Shown here: positions 1-8,823 of the stretch, piece by piece
How the letters are laid out: every line of letters begins with the position of its first letter
How positions within the stretch are numbered: the first letter of the stretch is position 1
NCBI RefSeq assembly: GCF_003363755.1
Contig: NZ_CP031396.1
Coordinates: 5,984,501 to 6,048,500 of the forward strand
Reading direction: 5' to 3'
From: Pseudomonas protegens
GTDB lineage: Bacteria; Pseudomonadota; Gammaproteobacteria; Pseudomonadales; Pseudomonadaceae
DNA length: 64,000 bases
Position numbers and translations under genes: made by a program
The notes under the pieces: generated by a model
Seen by the model: only the letters and a program-made list of their open reading frames with translations
Databases searched by the model: none
Told to the model about the DNA's origin: nothing

Positions 1-41
1 AAAGTTCTTCCCACCTTAATCGCCACGTTCTGGAGACGCCC

Positions 42-476
42 ATGACCAGCCTGGTCCGCAGCATTGCCGCCGCCCCTTCGGCCATTGCCCTGATGCATTT
101 TTGCAACCGCCTGACCTTTGAAACCGACTGCTCCGACGTCTACAGCAGCCAGGAGGCCGGTGAAGTGGATTTTGTCCTGGTGGATGTGCGGGGCCCCGAG
201 GCCTTTGCCCGCGGCCATGTCCCCGGGGCGATCAACCTGCCCGGGCACTTGCTCACCCTCGAACAGCTGGCCGGTTATCCCCGCGACACCCTGTTCGTGG
301 TGTATTGCGCCGGTCCTCACTGCAACGGTGCGAACAAGGCGGCGGTCAAGCTGGCGGCCCTGGAATACCCGGTCAAGGAGATGATCGGTGGGGTCACCGG
401 CTGGCTCGATGAGGGCTTCGAGCTCAGCGCCGGGCAACCGCGCAGCGAGGGGCCGGATCTGTCCTGCGCCTGCTGA
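42..476 (+). CDS. Rhodanese-like domain protein
   Basis: A 144-residue single-domain rhodanese-like protein. The N-terminal ~30 residues form a helix, followed by the rhodanese fold: the VDVRGPEAFARGHVPGAINLP stretch is the typical CH2A-like region, and the active-site loop reads YCAGPHCNGANKAA at about residues 88-101, with Cys89 as the likely sulfur-carrying cysteine. The family transfers sulfane sulfur or acts as a thiol-binding module; the substrate here is unknown. No signal peptide is evident, so it is probably cytoplasmic. It stands alone: the next gene lies about 270 bp downstream behind its own promoter-like region. The ATG at 42 is the only convincing start. Confidence 0.85.
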   Translation: MTSLVRSIAAAPSAIALMHFCNRLTFETDCSDVYSSQEAGEVDFVLVDVRGPEAFARGHVPGAINLPGHLLTLEQLAGYPRDTLFVVYCAGPHCNGANKAAVKLAALEYPVKEMIGGVTGWLDEGFELSAGQPRSEGPDLSCAC

Positions 477-749
477 GGGGCCACTGCGCTGGCGGCGGCC
501 CCAGGCTGCGGCTAGCGCAGGATGTGTCGGTAAAAATGGTCCGTTCTGAGGCGAACGTCGGGTGGTTCAGGGTCAAATGCACCACGCCGGGGCGAGGGGG
601 AGGGCGCAGAATCGCGGTAGCGTGTTTTTTATAAGTATTTGTCGCATAAACACAATTTGCTTCCCGGGAGCCGCTCTAGACTGCTGGCCACTTCGATTTG
701 CCCATAATCGAAACCAGCCAATAAAAGTCTCCGCCTCCTGGAGTTATAA
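477..749. promoter_or_regulatory. Intergenic region with probable promoter of the ABC binding-protein gene
   Basis: This 273-bp gap holds no credible gene. Its right half becomes AT-richer (around 620-670, including a run of T followed by ATAAGTATTTG), as expected for a promoter of the downstream substrate-binding protein. CTGGAG at 739-744, just before the ATG at 750, is a plausible ribosome binding site. No operator was recognised. Confidence 0.35.
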
Positions 750-1529
750 ATGAATAAGTTTGCGCTGTTTGGTGCTTTGGCACTGTCGCTGTTTTCCCTG
801 ACCGCTTCGGCCGATGAAGCCAAGCCGATCCGTATCGGTATCGAAGCCGGCTACCCACCGTTCTCGATGAAGACGCCCGACGGCAAGCTCACCGGTTTCG
901 ACGTGGACCTGGGCGATGCCCTGTGTGAGCAGATGAAGGTCAAGTGCACCTGGGTCGAGCAGGAGTTCGACGGCCTGATCCCGGCGCTGAAGGTGAAGAA
1001 GATCGACGCCATCCTGTCGTCCATGACCATCACCGACGATCGCAAGAAGAACGTCGATTTCACCATCAAGTACTACCACACCCCGGCGCGCTTCGTGATG
1101 AAGGCCGGCACCACGGTCAAGGACCCGCTGACCGAGCTCAAGGGCAAGAAAGTCGGCGTACTGCGCGCCAGTACTCATGACCGTTTCGCCACTGAAGTGC
1201 TGGTGCCGGCCGGCATCGACCTGGTGCGCTACGGTTCCCAGCAGGAAGCCAACCTGGACATGGTGTCCGGTCGTGTCGACGCGCTGCTGGCGGACTCGGT
1301 CAACCTCGACGACGGTTTCCTGAAAACCGACGCCGGCAAGGGCTTTGCCTTCGTCGGTCCCGAGTACAACGATCCGAAGTACTTCGGTGGCGGTGCCGGC
1401 ATTGCCGTGCGCAAGGGCGACAAGGAGCTGGCAGAGAAATTCAACACGGCCATTACCGAGATCCGCGCCAACGGCAAGTACAAGCAAGTGCAGGACAAGT
1501 ACTTCGACTTTGATGTCTACGGCGAGTAA
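750..1529 (+). CDS. Polar amino-acid ABC transporter substrate-binding protein
   Basis: A 259-residue periplasmic solute-binding protein of family 3 (HisJ/ArgT/ArtJ type). A signal peptide covers about residues 1-21 with an Ala-Ser-Ala cleavage site before Asp-Glu-Ala. The mature protein has the family hallmarks: IGIEAGYPPFS near the N-terminus, GFDVDLGDALCEQM, the DAILSSMTIT segment, and a C-terminal half with an INxALxxIRANGKYxxIxxKYF-like helix. Family members bind Lys, Arg, ornithine or His for import. No permease or ATPase gene is adjacent, so it is an orphan binding protein or feeds a transporter encoded elsewhere. A strong terminator follows directly. Confidence 0.9.
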   Translation: MNKFALFGALALSLFSLTASADEAKPIRIGIEAGYPPFSMKTPDGKLTGFDVDLGDALCEQMKVKCTWVEQEFDGLIPALKVKKIDAILSSMTITDDRKKNVDFTIKYYHTPARFVMKAGTTVKDPLTELKGKKVGVLRASTHDRFATEVLVPAGIDLVRYGSQQEANLDMVSGRVDALLADSVNLDDGFLKTDAGKGFAFVGPEYNDPKYFGGGAGIAVRKGDKELAEKFNTAITEIRANGKYKQVQDKYFDFDVYGE

Positions 1530-1552
1530 GCCGCAGGCTGCAAAGCTTGGGT

Positions 1553-1591
1553 AAAAAAGGTGGCGCCCGTGATCCGGTCGCCACCTTTTTT
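1553..1591. terminator. Bidirectional rho-independent terminator
   Basis: A run of six A, GGTGGCG (1559-1565), a 13-nt loop, CGCCACC (1579-1585) and six T make a perfect hairpin flanked by A and T tracts. It ends the binding-protein transcript and would also work on the other strand. Confidence 0.9.
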
Positions 1592-1643
1592 GTGCGCCGC
1601 TGTTTTATTCTGCGCCACGCCTTTTTTGATCCCTGGAGCCACT

Positions 1644-2756
1644 ATGCAACGCATCGACCATTCCTTGCCCTGGGGCCACCTGGGCACTGCGCGCCAGCTC
1701 AGCGTGTTTCGCTTCGGCAGCGGTGGCCGCAAGGTGTACATCCAGGCCAGCCTGCACGCCGATGAGCTGCCGGGCATGCGCACCGCCTGGGAGCTGAAGC
1801 AGCGCCTGACGGAACTGGAGCGCCAGGGGCGTTTGCAGGCTGTGATCGAACTGGTGCCGGTGGCCAACCCCATCGGCCTCGACCAGCAGGTTCAGGGCAG
1901 TCACCTGGGGCGTTTCGAACTGGGCAGCGGCAAGAACTTCAACCGTGCCTTCGTCGAGCTCAGTGGTCCGGTGGGCGACTTGATCGGCAAGCAACTGGGC
2001 ACTGATGCCGCCGTCAATATCGCCTTGATCCGCCGCACCATGGTCCAGGTGCTGGATGAGCTGCCGGCTCCGGACTCGCAGCTGCAAGCCCTGCACCGAT
2101 TGCTGCTGCGCCATGCCTGCGACGCCGATATCACCCTCGACCTGCATTGCGATTTCGAAGCGGCGATCCACCTCTATGCCTTGCCCCAGCACTGGCCGCG
2201 GTGGCAGTCCCTGGCGGCGCGTCTGAAGGCTGGGGTGGCGTTGCTTTGCGAGGACTCCGGCGGCAGCTCTTTCGACGAATCCTGCTCCTCACCCTGGCTG
2301 CGCCTGGCCCGGGACTTTCCCCAGGCGGCGATTCCCCCGGCCAACCTGGCCACCACCCTGGAGCTGGGCAGCATGGGCGATACCCGGGTCGAGCAGGCGC
2401 GAGCCAACTGCGAGGCCATCCTCGGCTTTCTGGCCGAGCAGGGCCTGATCAGTGGCCAGTGGCCCGCTGCACCGGATCACTGCTGTGAAGGCATGCCTTT
2501 CGAAGGCACCCAATACCTGTTCGCACCGCACCCCGGAGTGGTCAGTTTTCTGCGCGATGCCGGCGAGTGGGTGGAGCGCGGCGATGCCCTGTTCGAAGTG
2601 GTGGACCCCTTGAACGACAGGGTCAGCACCGTGCGTGCCGGCACCAGCGGCGTGCTCTTTGCCCTGGACCGCGGGCGCTACACCCAGCCGGGCATCTGGC
2701 TGGCCAAGGTGGCCGGCCGCGAGGCGATTCGCGCCGGCAAGCTGATCAACGACTGA
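1644..2756 (+). CDS. Succinylglutamate desuccinylase/aspartoacylase family protein
   Basis: A 370-residue M14-like zinc deacylase. Visible metal-site motifs are HADELPG near residue 38 (the HxxE type) and DLHCDFE at about residue 168, followed by a C-terminal beta-rich domain from about 290 (FRYLFAPHPG-like, with VERGDALFEVVDP and GVLFALDRGRYTQPG) typical of this family. Members remove acyl groups from amino-acid or small amide substrates; the substrate here is not predictable. The start at 1644 is chosen because CTGGAG sits just upstream; a longer in-frame reading to 1560 would begin inside the terminator hairpin. It follows the amino-acid binding-protein gene but is separated from it by that terminator. 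Confidence 0.85.
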   Translation: MQRIDHSLPWGHLGTARQLSVFRFGSGGRKVYIQASLHADELPGMRTAWELKQRLTELERQGRLQAVIELVPVANPIGLDQQVQGSHLGRFELGSGKNFNRAFVELSGPVGDLIGKQLGTDAAVNIALIRRTMVQVLDELPAPDSQLQALHRLLLRHACDADITLDLHCDFEAAIHLYALPQHWPRWQSLAARLKAGVALLCEDSGGSSFDESCSSPWLRLARDFPQAAIPPANLATTLELGSMGDTRVEQARANCEAILGFLAEQGLISGQWPAAPDHCCEGMPFEGTQYLFAPHPGVVSFLRDAGEWVERGDALFEVVDPLNDRVSTVRAGTSGVLFALDRGRYTQPGIWLAKVAGREAIRAGKLIND

Positions 2757-2879
2757 ACCGCCAGGGGCGACGCTGACGAGGCGCAGCAACTGGGTTGCCA
2801 GGGAACGCTCGGCTGCGTCGGCCCTCGATCCGCCATCGCGCCCTTCGCCGGCAAGCCGGCTCATACAGTAGATGTGTCC

Positions 2880-3278
2880 ATGTCCCGAGTGTCCGTGTCT
2901 ATCCGCCTGCTGTTCACCCTGTGCCTGCTGGCAGCCAGCTTCAATCACCTGCGCGCCGCCCTGGACCATGGGTTGCTCTGGGACTATGGCTATGGCGTCG
3001 ACACGCCCCTGGCCAGCCGGGCCTTCTGGGGCGCCCTGACCTTTTTTGATCCGCTGGCGGCGTTGCTGCTGTGGGTGCGCCCGCGCTGGGGGTTGGTGCT
3101 GACCTTGGCGATCATCGTGCTGGATGTCGTGCACAACAGTTTCTATGTGGCGGCCCACAGCCAGTGGCTGGAAACCTTCTACCTGTCCCAGGCGGGGTTC
3201 GGGCTGGCGGTGCTGGTGCTGCTGCCTTTGGCCTGGAGGGGGCTGGGCTCACCCCCTGAGTCGAAGCGGGTCTACTGA
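2880..3278 (+). CDS. Small membrane protein of unknown function
   Basis: About 132 residues with four hydrophobic segments (roughly residues 3-20, 45-62, 70-88 and 105-122) separated by short charged loops, so an inner-membrane protein. No catalytic motif or recognised family. A GTG two codons upstream (2874) is an alternative start; neither has a clear ribosome binding site. The 3' end overlaps the convergent periplasmic protein gene by 7 bp. The gap before it (2757-2879) contains a REP-like GCCGGCAAGCCGGC palindrome. Confidence 0.6.
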   Translation: MSRVSVSIRLLFTLCLLAASFNHLRAALDHGLLWDYGYGVDTPLASRAFWGALTFFDPLAALLLWVRPRWGLVLTLAIIVLDVVHNSFYVAAHSQWLETFYLSQAGFGLAVLVLLPLAWRGLGSPPESKRVY

Positions 3279-3850
3279 CCGAGGATGTGCTTCATCAGCG
3301 CCGCATGGCCGGCCTTGTCGGCGGCCCGGGAAATCACCTGGATCACCGCCATGCGGGTGCCGGAGCCGGCGATCAGGGTCGAGTTCAGGGTCTGGCCGCC
3401 GCCCTGGGTCGCGGTGCTGTCGATCTGCCGCACACCGAGGCCCTTGAGGGTCATGCTCTTTTCACTCTGCTTGCTGAAGTCCGGCAGCGCTGCGGCCTGT
3501 TGCGACAGGAACCCGCTGACCGCGGCATCGAGAAAGGCGCTGTCGTTGTCCTTGACCTGAGCCGCATTGGGAATGCTGTTCTGCGCGGCGATCACCACGG
3601 TGCGGGTGGTGGCGTTGGAATACAGAGTGCCGCTGGCGCCCGCGGTGCCGTCGGCCTCGCTGCCGGCCGGCAGGGCCGAGGCACTGAAGCCCTTGGGCAG
3701 GGTGAAGGACAGCTTGCCGTCGAGCATCGAGACTTTTTCTCCCGGCGCCGCTTTGGCCGCGGACTTGTCGGCGGCAACCGCGTTCAGCGCACCGAAGCCC
3801 GCCACTGCGGCGAACACCAGGACCAGGGCTTTTCTAGCGAAGGATGACAT
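3272..3850 (-). CDS. Conserved periplasmic protein of unknown function
   Basis: A 192-residue secreted protein: a hydrophobic signal segment (about residues 5-25) ends in NAVAA-DKSA. The mature part has a DcrB-like layout (short strands, LSFTLPKGF, then alternating small and acidic residues, ending HAALMKHILGQ), but no enzyme motif. Conserved proteins of this look are common in Pseudomonas; the function is unknown. The ATG at 3850 is preferred because GGAG lies 7 nt upstream; a TTG two codons earlier is less likely. It is convergent with, and overlaps by 7 bp, the small membrane-protein gene. Confidence 0.7.
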   Translation of the reverse strand: MSSFARKALVLVFAAVAGFGALNAVAADKSAAKAAPGEKVSMLDGKLSFTLPKGFSASALPAGSEADGTAGASGTLYSNATTRTVVIAAQNSIPNAAQVKDNDSAFLDAAVSGFLSQQAAALPDFSKQSEKSMTLKGLGVRQIDSTATQGGGQTLNSTLIAGSGTRMAVIQVISRAADKAGHAALMKHILGQ

Positions 3851-4017
3851 GCACAATCTCCGGGCATGGGATCAGGGGTGCGCATCATCCCACGGTCGTT
3901 ACAGAAGGCTCCAGAAGGATTTTTCGTGGTGGATCAATGACCACAAGCTGTTTCGGTTCTTGAGGTCTACAAGACACCGAACAGTGGCAATCGGGTTTCT
4001 ACTTCTCGGGGAGCTGG

Positions 4018-5820
4018 TTACGTATTGACCGGCCAAGTGCCGCGCCGAACCATCTCTTTGACTCGATCTGCGCCATTGGCACGGACTAGAAGTTCCAGCC
4101 TGGCCTTTTCGATGTCCTCAGCGCTCCACAACTCGGTTGCCATCGTGGCCTTCTCATGGGACCAGCCATTGTCGTAGTGACGCACCACATACTGCTGCTG
4201 GTACTCCCACATTTCAGTGCCAGGAATGGGCGTCACGATAAACGGATTGGCGTAGGCCATTCCCGCACCCATTAGGCTGACCGCGTAGTCGGTGGTTCTT
4301 TCTATCAATTCCAGGCTTTCGATAAACGGTTTGGCGCCCGGAGTGGCGGGCGGATTGACAAAGCCCAACATGAAACCGCCAGTGACTTGGATGCCGTGCG
4401 CGGTGAATATCTCGATGATTTCAAAGGTGGCTTGCTGAATCGCGTTGAAGCGCGACTTGTTGGAGTTGATCAGGCTTTCCTCGTTGGCACTCTCCACGGC
4501 GAGGTAGATGTTGTAGCAGCCGTTTTCGGCAATCGAGCGAATGAACTGCCGGGCTGTCAGTCCGCCCTTGATCGCGGCGATGACGTTGCGGTATTGCGGA
4601 CTTTTCAGTTCCTGATCATCCAGCTCAGCGAGGAAGCGCTCTCCTTTGTGTAGCAGCACCAGATTGAACAGGCTCAGACCACCTTCTTCGACCCAGGGCA
4701 GGTTGTGTTTTTTCAGCAGGCGTCCCACTTCCATGGCATACAGCGGATCGTGCATCAGGTGGTCGTCCTCGATCAGTACCTCGCTCACGCCCTGACTGAC
4801 CAGGTCCGCCAAGTGCAGGTCGAACCAATCCAACCCCAGGGCACGCCATGGGCCGTTGATCTTGGGTATGTAGCAGAAGTTGCAGTTCACATTGCAGCCA
4901 ATGGTGGAGAAAATCTGTGCCCAGGCGCCGTGTTTGTGCACCCGAGCGCCGGAGGAGTGATAGGGCTGCAGATAGTGGTTCATATCCAGGAAACTGAAGT
5001 CGGGCAAGGGCATGACCCCAAGACGCTCCTCCAGACCCTGGCGGCCAGGGACAATGCTCAAGTAGCTGGATTTGCGCGACGGGCGAACCAGTTGTCCCTG
5101 CTGGCCACGATAGGCGACCCCCGGAACTGCATGAATGTCGCCGCCGTCATGGCTTAAGGCGTCAAGCAACAGGGTGAAGGCCCGGTCTGCTTCATTGATC
5201 AGGACAAAATCAAATGCGGAGTCCAGCAGCGCGTTCTGCCAATCGCCGCTGGAGTGCGCGCCGCCTGTCACCAGTACCAGGTTGGGATCAATGGACTTGA
5301 TCAGATCCGCCAGCGCCCGAGCGTTGCCCCATTGCACGGTGTAGTTGCACTGGATGCCGACGATATCGGGTTGTGCCGTCTCGATGATGGTGCGCATCTG
5401 CGCATCGCTCAGGCCGTAGCGCAGCAGGTGTCCCTGATCGACTTGCACCAGGGGGGATTCCTGTTCCCAGCCAGCGAAGGGGGCGTCGACGATCTGTACG
5501 TCGTAACCGGCGCGCCTGGCCACTGTAGCGATGCGCAGCAGGCCGATGGGAGTACCTGCACGCTTCATCACTTCAAAGGTATCGATGCCGATTTGGGTGA
5601 ATGCGCTGTCCTTCGGTGCCGGTTCGACCAGGCGCGTGTAGGGCGGAACGAATAGCAGCACTCTTGGGGCTTCGCCATGGGAGCGGCGGCGTGTGGCGCT
5701 ATGGCTGGTCGTTCGGGAGGGGAGCCCCAGATGCTGCAGGGTCGCTCTGGTGGGGGCTACCGAAAAAAACGGGCCGGTACGATCGAGCCTCTCAGCCCCT
5801 TGGGAGGCAATCAGATGCAT
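4018..5820 (-). CDS. B12-binding radical SAM enzyme
   Basis: A 600-residue class B radical SAM protein. After a ~50-residue extension, a cobalamin-binding Rossmann-like domain spans about residues 50-225 (VLLFVPPYTR, then DIVGIQCNYT and VLVTGGAHSSG). The radical SAM domain follows, with the cluster-binding CNVNCNFC at about 315-322, and runs to about 540. Family members use cobalamin with a 5'-deoxyadenosyl radical for methyl transfer or other C-C chemistry, or keep only the fold. The start is supported by AAGGA 9 nt upstream. It lies 28 bp downstream of an EamA exporter on the same strand, so the two are probably co-transcribed. The product is unknown. Confidence 0.85.
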   Translation of the reverse strand: MHLIASQGAERLDRTGPFFSVAPTRATLQHLGLPSRTTSHSATRRRSHGEAPRVLLFVPPYTRLVEPAPKDSAFTQIGIDTFEVMKRAGTPIGLLRIATVARRAGYDVQIVDAPFAGWEQESPLVQVDQGHLLRYGLSDAQMRTIIETAQPDIVGIQCNYTVQWGNARALADLIKSIDPNLVLVTGGAHSSGDWQNALLDSAFDFVLINEADRAFTLLLDALSHDGGDIHAVPGVAYRGQQGQLVRPSRKSSYLSIVPGRQGLEERLGVMPLPDFSFLDMNHYLQPYHSSGARVHKHGAWAQIFSTIGCNVNCNFCYIPKINGPWRALGLDWFDLHLADLVSQGVSEVLIEDDHLMHDPLYAMEVGRLLKKHNLPWVEEGGLSLFNLVLLHKGERFLAELDDQELKSPQYRNVIAAIKGGLTARQFIRSIAENGCYNIYLAVESANEESLINSNKSRFNAIQQATFEIIEIFTAHGIQVTGGFMLGFVNPPATPGAKPFIESLELIERTTDYAVSLMGAGMAYANPFIVTPIPGTEMWEYQQQYVVRHYDNGWSHEKATMATELWSAEDIEKARLELLVRANGADRVKEMVRRGTWPVNT

Positions 5821-5848
5821 TTTTTGAGTTCCTTGTTGGTACAGAGAA

Positions 5849-6763
5849 TCAGGCGCCGGAGGTGCGTCGACGTGAGGTAGCGATCACCGCTCCAGCGATG
5901 ATGAGTAGCGCCGGTATGAGCAGGATCGGGTTGGCGTGGGTTTGGCCGACCAGGATCAGCAACAGGGTGGAAAACAGTGGGGCGAGATAGGAAAGCGCGC
6001 CGAGACTCGCCAGGTTGCCGTGTTTGGTCGCGTGATCCCATGCAAAGAACGCCAGGCCAACCGGGCCCAGCCCGAGGCCGATGATCGCCGCCCATTGCCC
6101 GTAGTCAGGCTGAACCGTGGTTTCGAACGCCAGGTGACAAAGCGCTCCGGCCACGGCCACCAGGCCGCAGATTGCCCCGATGATGCTGCTGGGAACGTTG
6201 CTGAAGCGTCGATTGATCACCGAGTAACCCGACCAGACCAAGGCACAGAGCAAGGCAGCCGCATAGCCAGCGATCGGCATGCTGGCCACGCCGGACTGTG
6301 AGCGTTGCTGCATGATGAACGCCGTACCGGCGAGCCCCAGGAGTGCTCCCAGCAGTTGTCGCGGGCGCAGTCGCTGGCCGCCACTGACACCGGCCAGCAA
6401 GACGATCAGCAGGGGCCAGAGGTAGGCAATCAGGCTGGCCTCGGCCGGGGGCGCGGCCTTGAGGGCGAAGAAATACAGCGCGTGATAGCCGAAGATTCCC
6501 AGAAAGCCTGTGGCCCACACCTTCCATGGCTGACGCCAGCCTTGAAAGCCCGCTGCGCCTCGCAGCCCGAGAATGACCAGGCTGGCCAGAAAGGCTACGG
6601 CAAAGCTCAGCGCCAGCAACTCAAAAGGCGGGATGCCTGACGTCAGAGTGGTGAGCAAGGCCAGGCAGGACCACAGAAACACGGCAATCACCCCAATGGC
6701 GGTTGCCGAGGCGGCAGATCTTGGGGGGGTGAGCGTTTTGGTAGACGTCGTTGCTTGTGTCAT
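5849..6763 (-). CDS. EamA/DMT-family exporter
   Basis: A 304-residue inner-membrane protein with ten predicted helices in two EamA repeats (about residues 20-150 and 165-300), typical of drug/metabolite transporters that export amino acids or small metabolites. The start at 6763 (MTQATTS) is preferred over a longer reading to 6859 because it begins just before the first helix. It is upstream of the radical SAM gene with a 28-bp gap, and an AraC regulator lies immediately upstream on the same strand. The arrangement suggests an enzyme-exporter-regulator unit. The substrate is unknown. Confidence 0.85.
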   Translation of the reverse strand: MTQATTSTKTLTPPRSAASATAIGVIAVFLWSCLALLTTLTSGIPPFELLALSFAVAFLASLVILGLRGAAGFQGWRQPWKVWATGFLGIFGYHALYFFALKAAPPAEASLIAYLWPLLIVLLAGVSGGQRLRPRQLLGALLGLAGTAFIMQQRSQSGVASMPIAGYAAALLCALVWSGYSVINRRFSNVPSSIIGAICGLVAVAGALCHLAFETTVQPDYGQWAAIIGLGLGPVGLAFFAWDHATKHGNLASLGALSYLAPLFSTLLLILVGQTHANPILLIPALLIIAGAVIATSRRRTSGA

Positions 6764-6862
6764 GGGTCCCGCCCGATGAGCGTTTCGAAGCGGGGATGAT
6801 AGGAAGGACGGTCGGTCGGGTATTGGCCTGTGCTGCCTAATACTTGTTCCAGGCTGCATGTT

Positions 6863-7639
6863 TCAGCAGGTTATGGTGCGCCTTCGAGCCGATGCCGGTG
6901 TCAGGTTGCGGTTTTTTTTCAGCGCATGGTTCAAGGCGCTCTGGTCTGCGTAACCCACTCGATGAGCAATTTCCGTGATCGACAGTCGAGTATCGCGCAG
7001 CAGGTCAATGGCCAAGTCCAGGCGCAGCCGCGTCACATGGGCAAAAGGCGTGGTTTTCAGGTGTTGCTCGAAGAGTATGTACAAGCGTCGTTCGCTGGTG
7101 CCTGAGATTCGGGCTATTTCAGAGGCGGTCAGATGAGTGTCCAGATTGTTTTCGATATGGGTCAGCGCCCTGGCCAGGGTGAACTGTCCGTGGTCAGGGG
7201 TGTGGCTGTGGGGCTGGACCAGAGACGACATCAACAAAGTACTCCAGGATTGAGCCACCTCAGGTGAGCTGGTCAGCAATGGAACGCTGCGTGTGGCGTA
7301 GTCAAGCAGGTGACGAATCTCCGGTCTTACCGGAAAGAAGCTTTTTTCGTTGAGCCTCTTGATGGTTTCAGCTTCGAACTTTTGGGTGCGGGGCGATGAA
7401 AGCGGAACATCAAGGACCAGGAAAGTGTTTGCGGTACTGGCGGAAAAGGTATGAGAGCAACCTGCCGGGATGATCACGCCCTGGCTCCAGTCGACTTTGC
7501 CGCCACGGCCATCGACCTCTATCTCCATGGAGCCTGATTGCGGCAGCACGATCTGGTGATAGTCGTGGTCATGCAGCTCAATCTGGCCGGAGTAGGATCG
7601 CAAGGCCAATGAAGCCTTTGGGGGTTCTATGTTGCTCAT
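6863..7639 (-). CDS. AraC-family transcriptional regulator
   Basis: A 258-residue regulator. The N-terminal half is a cupin sensor domain (IELHDHDYHQIVLPQSGSME, about residues 15-35, then a GCSHTFSAS stretch). The C-terminal ~100 residues carry two helix-turn-helix motifs (LTASEIARISGTSERRLYILF and LSITEIAHRVGYADQSALNHAL), the AraC/XylS signature. The ATG at 7639 has GGAAGAG 4 nt upstream and is preferred over an ATG 12 codons earlier. It precedes the EamA exporter (about 100 bp gap, same strand) and is the obvious candidate to control it and the radical SAM gene. Confidence 0.88.
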   Translation of the reverse strand: MSNIEPPKASLALRSYSGQIELHDHDYHQIVLPQSGSMEIEVDGRGGKVDWSQGVIIPAGCSHTFSASTANTFLVLDVPLSSPRTQKFEAETIKRLNEKSFFPVRPEIRHLLDYATRSVPLLTSSPEVAQSWSTLLMSSLVQPHSHTPDHGQFTLARALTHIENNLDTHLTASEIARISGTSERRLYILFEQHLKTTPFAHVTRLRLDLAIDLLRDTRLSITEIAHRVGYADQSALNHALKKNRNLTPASARRRTITC

Positions 7640-7736
7640 CACACTCTTCCATAAGACTGACGACGCATGATGCATGAGTGCCTGAGTTCGGCGCCAGTCT
7701 CTGTATGCCGAGGTTTTGTGCCGGTTTATTTGCGGT

Positions 7737-8519
7737 TCAAGGATGTTGTCTGGCGGCGCAACTGATGGTGCTTCGCGCCAACAGGCGCTTGCTCAAACCC
7801 AGCACCAGCATTGACACCGCCACTGCCAATCCAAAGGCGAGCATTCCCAGTTTCGGCAGGGCCAGGGCCAGCACCAGGCAGAACGCCGCAAAGGAATACA
7901 GGCCGGTGCTCAGCGAGCGCAGCAGCACAGTGGTGAAGGCCACGCCGTGACTCTGGTGGGAGAACACCGCCAGCACGCTGCCGAGCACCGGAAAGACTGC
8001 GAGCATGCCGCTCCAGCGTTCGCCAACGGTGCTGGCCAGCAAGGTGACTGCCAGGGTCAGCAGGGCCCCGGCGAGCATGCGGTACACCAGCTTGTCCGAC
8101 TGGGTGCCGGGCAGGGCGGGCACAGTCTTGACCCGGGGAAACACCCGGGGCGCCAGCAACAGGGCGCTGGCGGCACAGAAAATCGAGAACCCCAGGGAGG
8201 GCGGGACCTGGGCGATCACGCTGGCCAGCAGCACCCAGACCAGAGTGGCGATGCTCAGGGCTCCAGGCCAGGCCAGGGTCTGCGCGGCATGGGTGTAGGC
8301 AACGCTGAAAGCGATCATGGCGAACAATGCCGAGAGCGCAGCCACTGCGGCGTGGGTGGCGAACACCGGACCTTGCTCCAGGGCCAGAAACAGCAGGATC
8401 GGCCCCACCACCACGGGAAAACCCGCAAGCCAGCCGGCAACATTCGGCCCCCAGCGCTTGCTCGCCAGGGAAATCAACAGCAGGAATCCGGGAACTGTCA
8501 GCAGTTTCAACAGCAGCAT
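7737..8519 (-). CDS. Multi-pass membrane protein of unknown function
   Basis: A 260-residue very hydrophobic protein with about eight transmembrane segments, starting MLLLKLLTVPGFLLLISLASKR-like and containing GGxLL and GFPVVVGPILLFLALEQG segments. No known catalytic motif; it resembles uncharacterised Pseudomonas membrane proteins. The start at 8519 places the first helix at the N-terminus; a longer reading to 8588 adds a polar, Pro-rich leader. It is divergent from folE across a 437-bp region containing repeated TGTAC boxes, so the two might share regulation. Confidence 0.65.
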   Translation of the reverse strand: MLLLKLLTVPGFLLLISLASKRWGPNVAGWLAGFPVVVGPILLFLALEQGPVFATHAAVAALSALFAMIAFSVAYTHAAQTLAWPGALSIATLVWVLLASVIAQVPPSLGFSIFCAASALLLAPRVFPRVKTVPALPGTQSDKLVYRMLAGALLTLAVTLLASTVGERWSGMLAVFPVLGSVLAVFSHQSHGVAFTTVLLRSLSTGLYSFAAFCLVLALALPKLGMLAFGLAVAVSMLVLGLSKRLLARSTISCAARQHP

Positions 8520-8642
8520 GGGGGGGCTCGGTGGATGAACGGTGCGCCACCCTAGCATCCAACCCTGCATCTGACGCGTATCTGGCACGTGTATCTGGCA
8601 AAAAGCGAAGCACCGGAGAGAGCAGGCTGGTGCGGGTTTTTC

Positions 8643-8754
8643 TTGTACGAAACAATGAGGCTGAATCGGTTTTTGAACTTTTTGTACAAGTATTTACGGC
8701 TTTTATCGGGTTTTAATCGATAAAAGTTGTACAAAAATGAAATTCTCGTATAGG
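8643..8754 (+). promoter_or_regulatory. Candidate folE promoter with TGTAC boxes (LitR/PplR-like) and an inverted repeat
   Basis: Three TGTAC boxes occur in 90 bp: TTGTACG (8643-8649), TTGTACAA (8682-8689) and TTGTACAA (8727-8734). The last can serve as a -35 box with TATAGG (8749-8754) as -10, 16 bp apart. Between the second and third lies a perfect 9-bp inverted repeat, CTTTTATCG/CGATAAAAG (8700-8708 and 8718-8726). TGTACA followed 13 bp later by CGTATA resembles the direct repeat I recall for the light-responsive class II LitR (PplR) regulators of P. putida, where folE is a known target. The match is imperfect (spacing and one base). Confidence 0.45.
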
Positions 8755-8823
8755 TTTTTCAGTGTGAGATGAGGTGATCACTGGCCAGTTTTAGCTGTCC
8801 AGGCTGTCACTCTCCACACTTTG

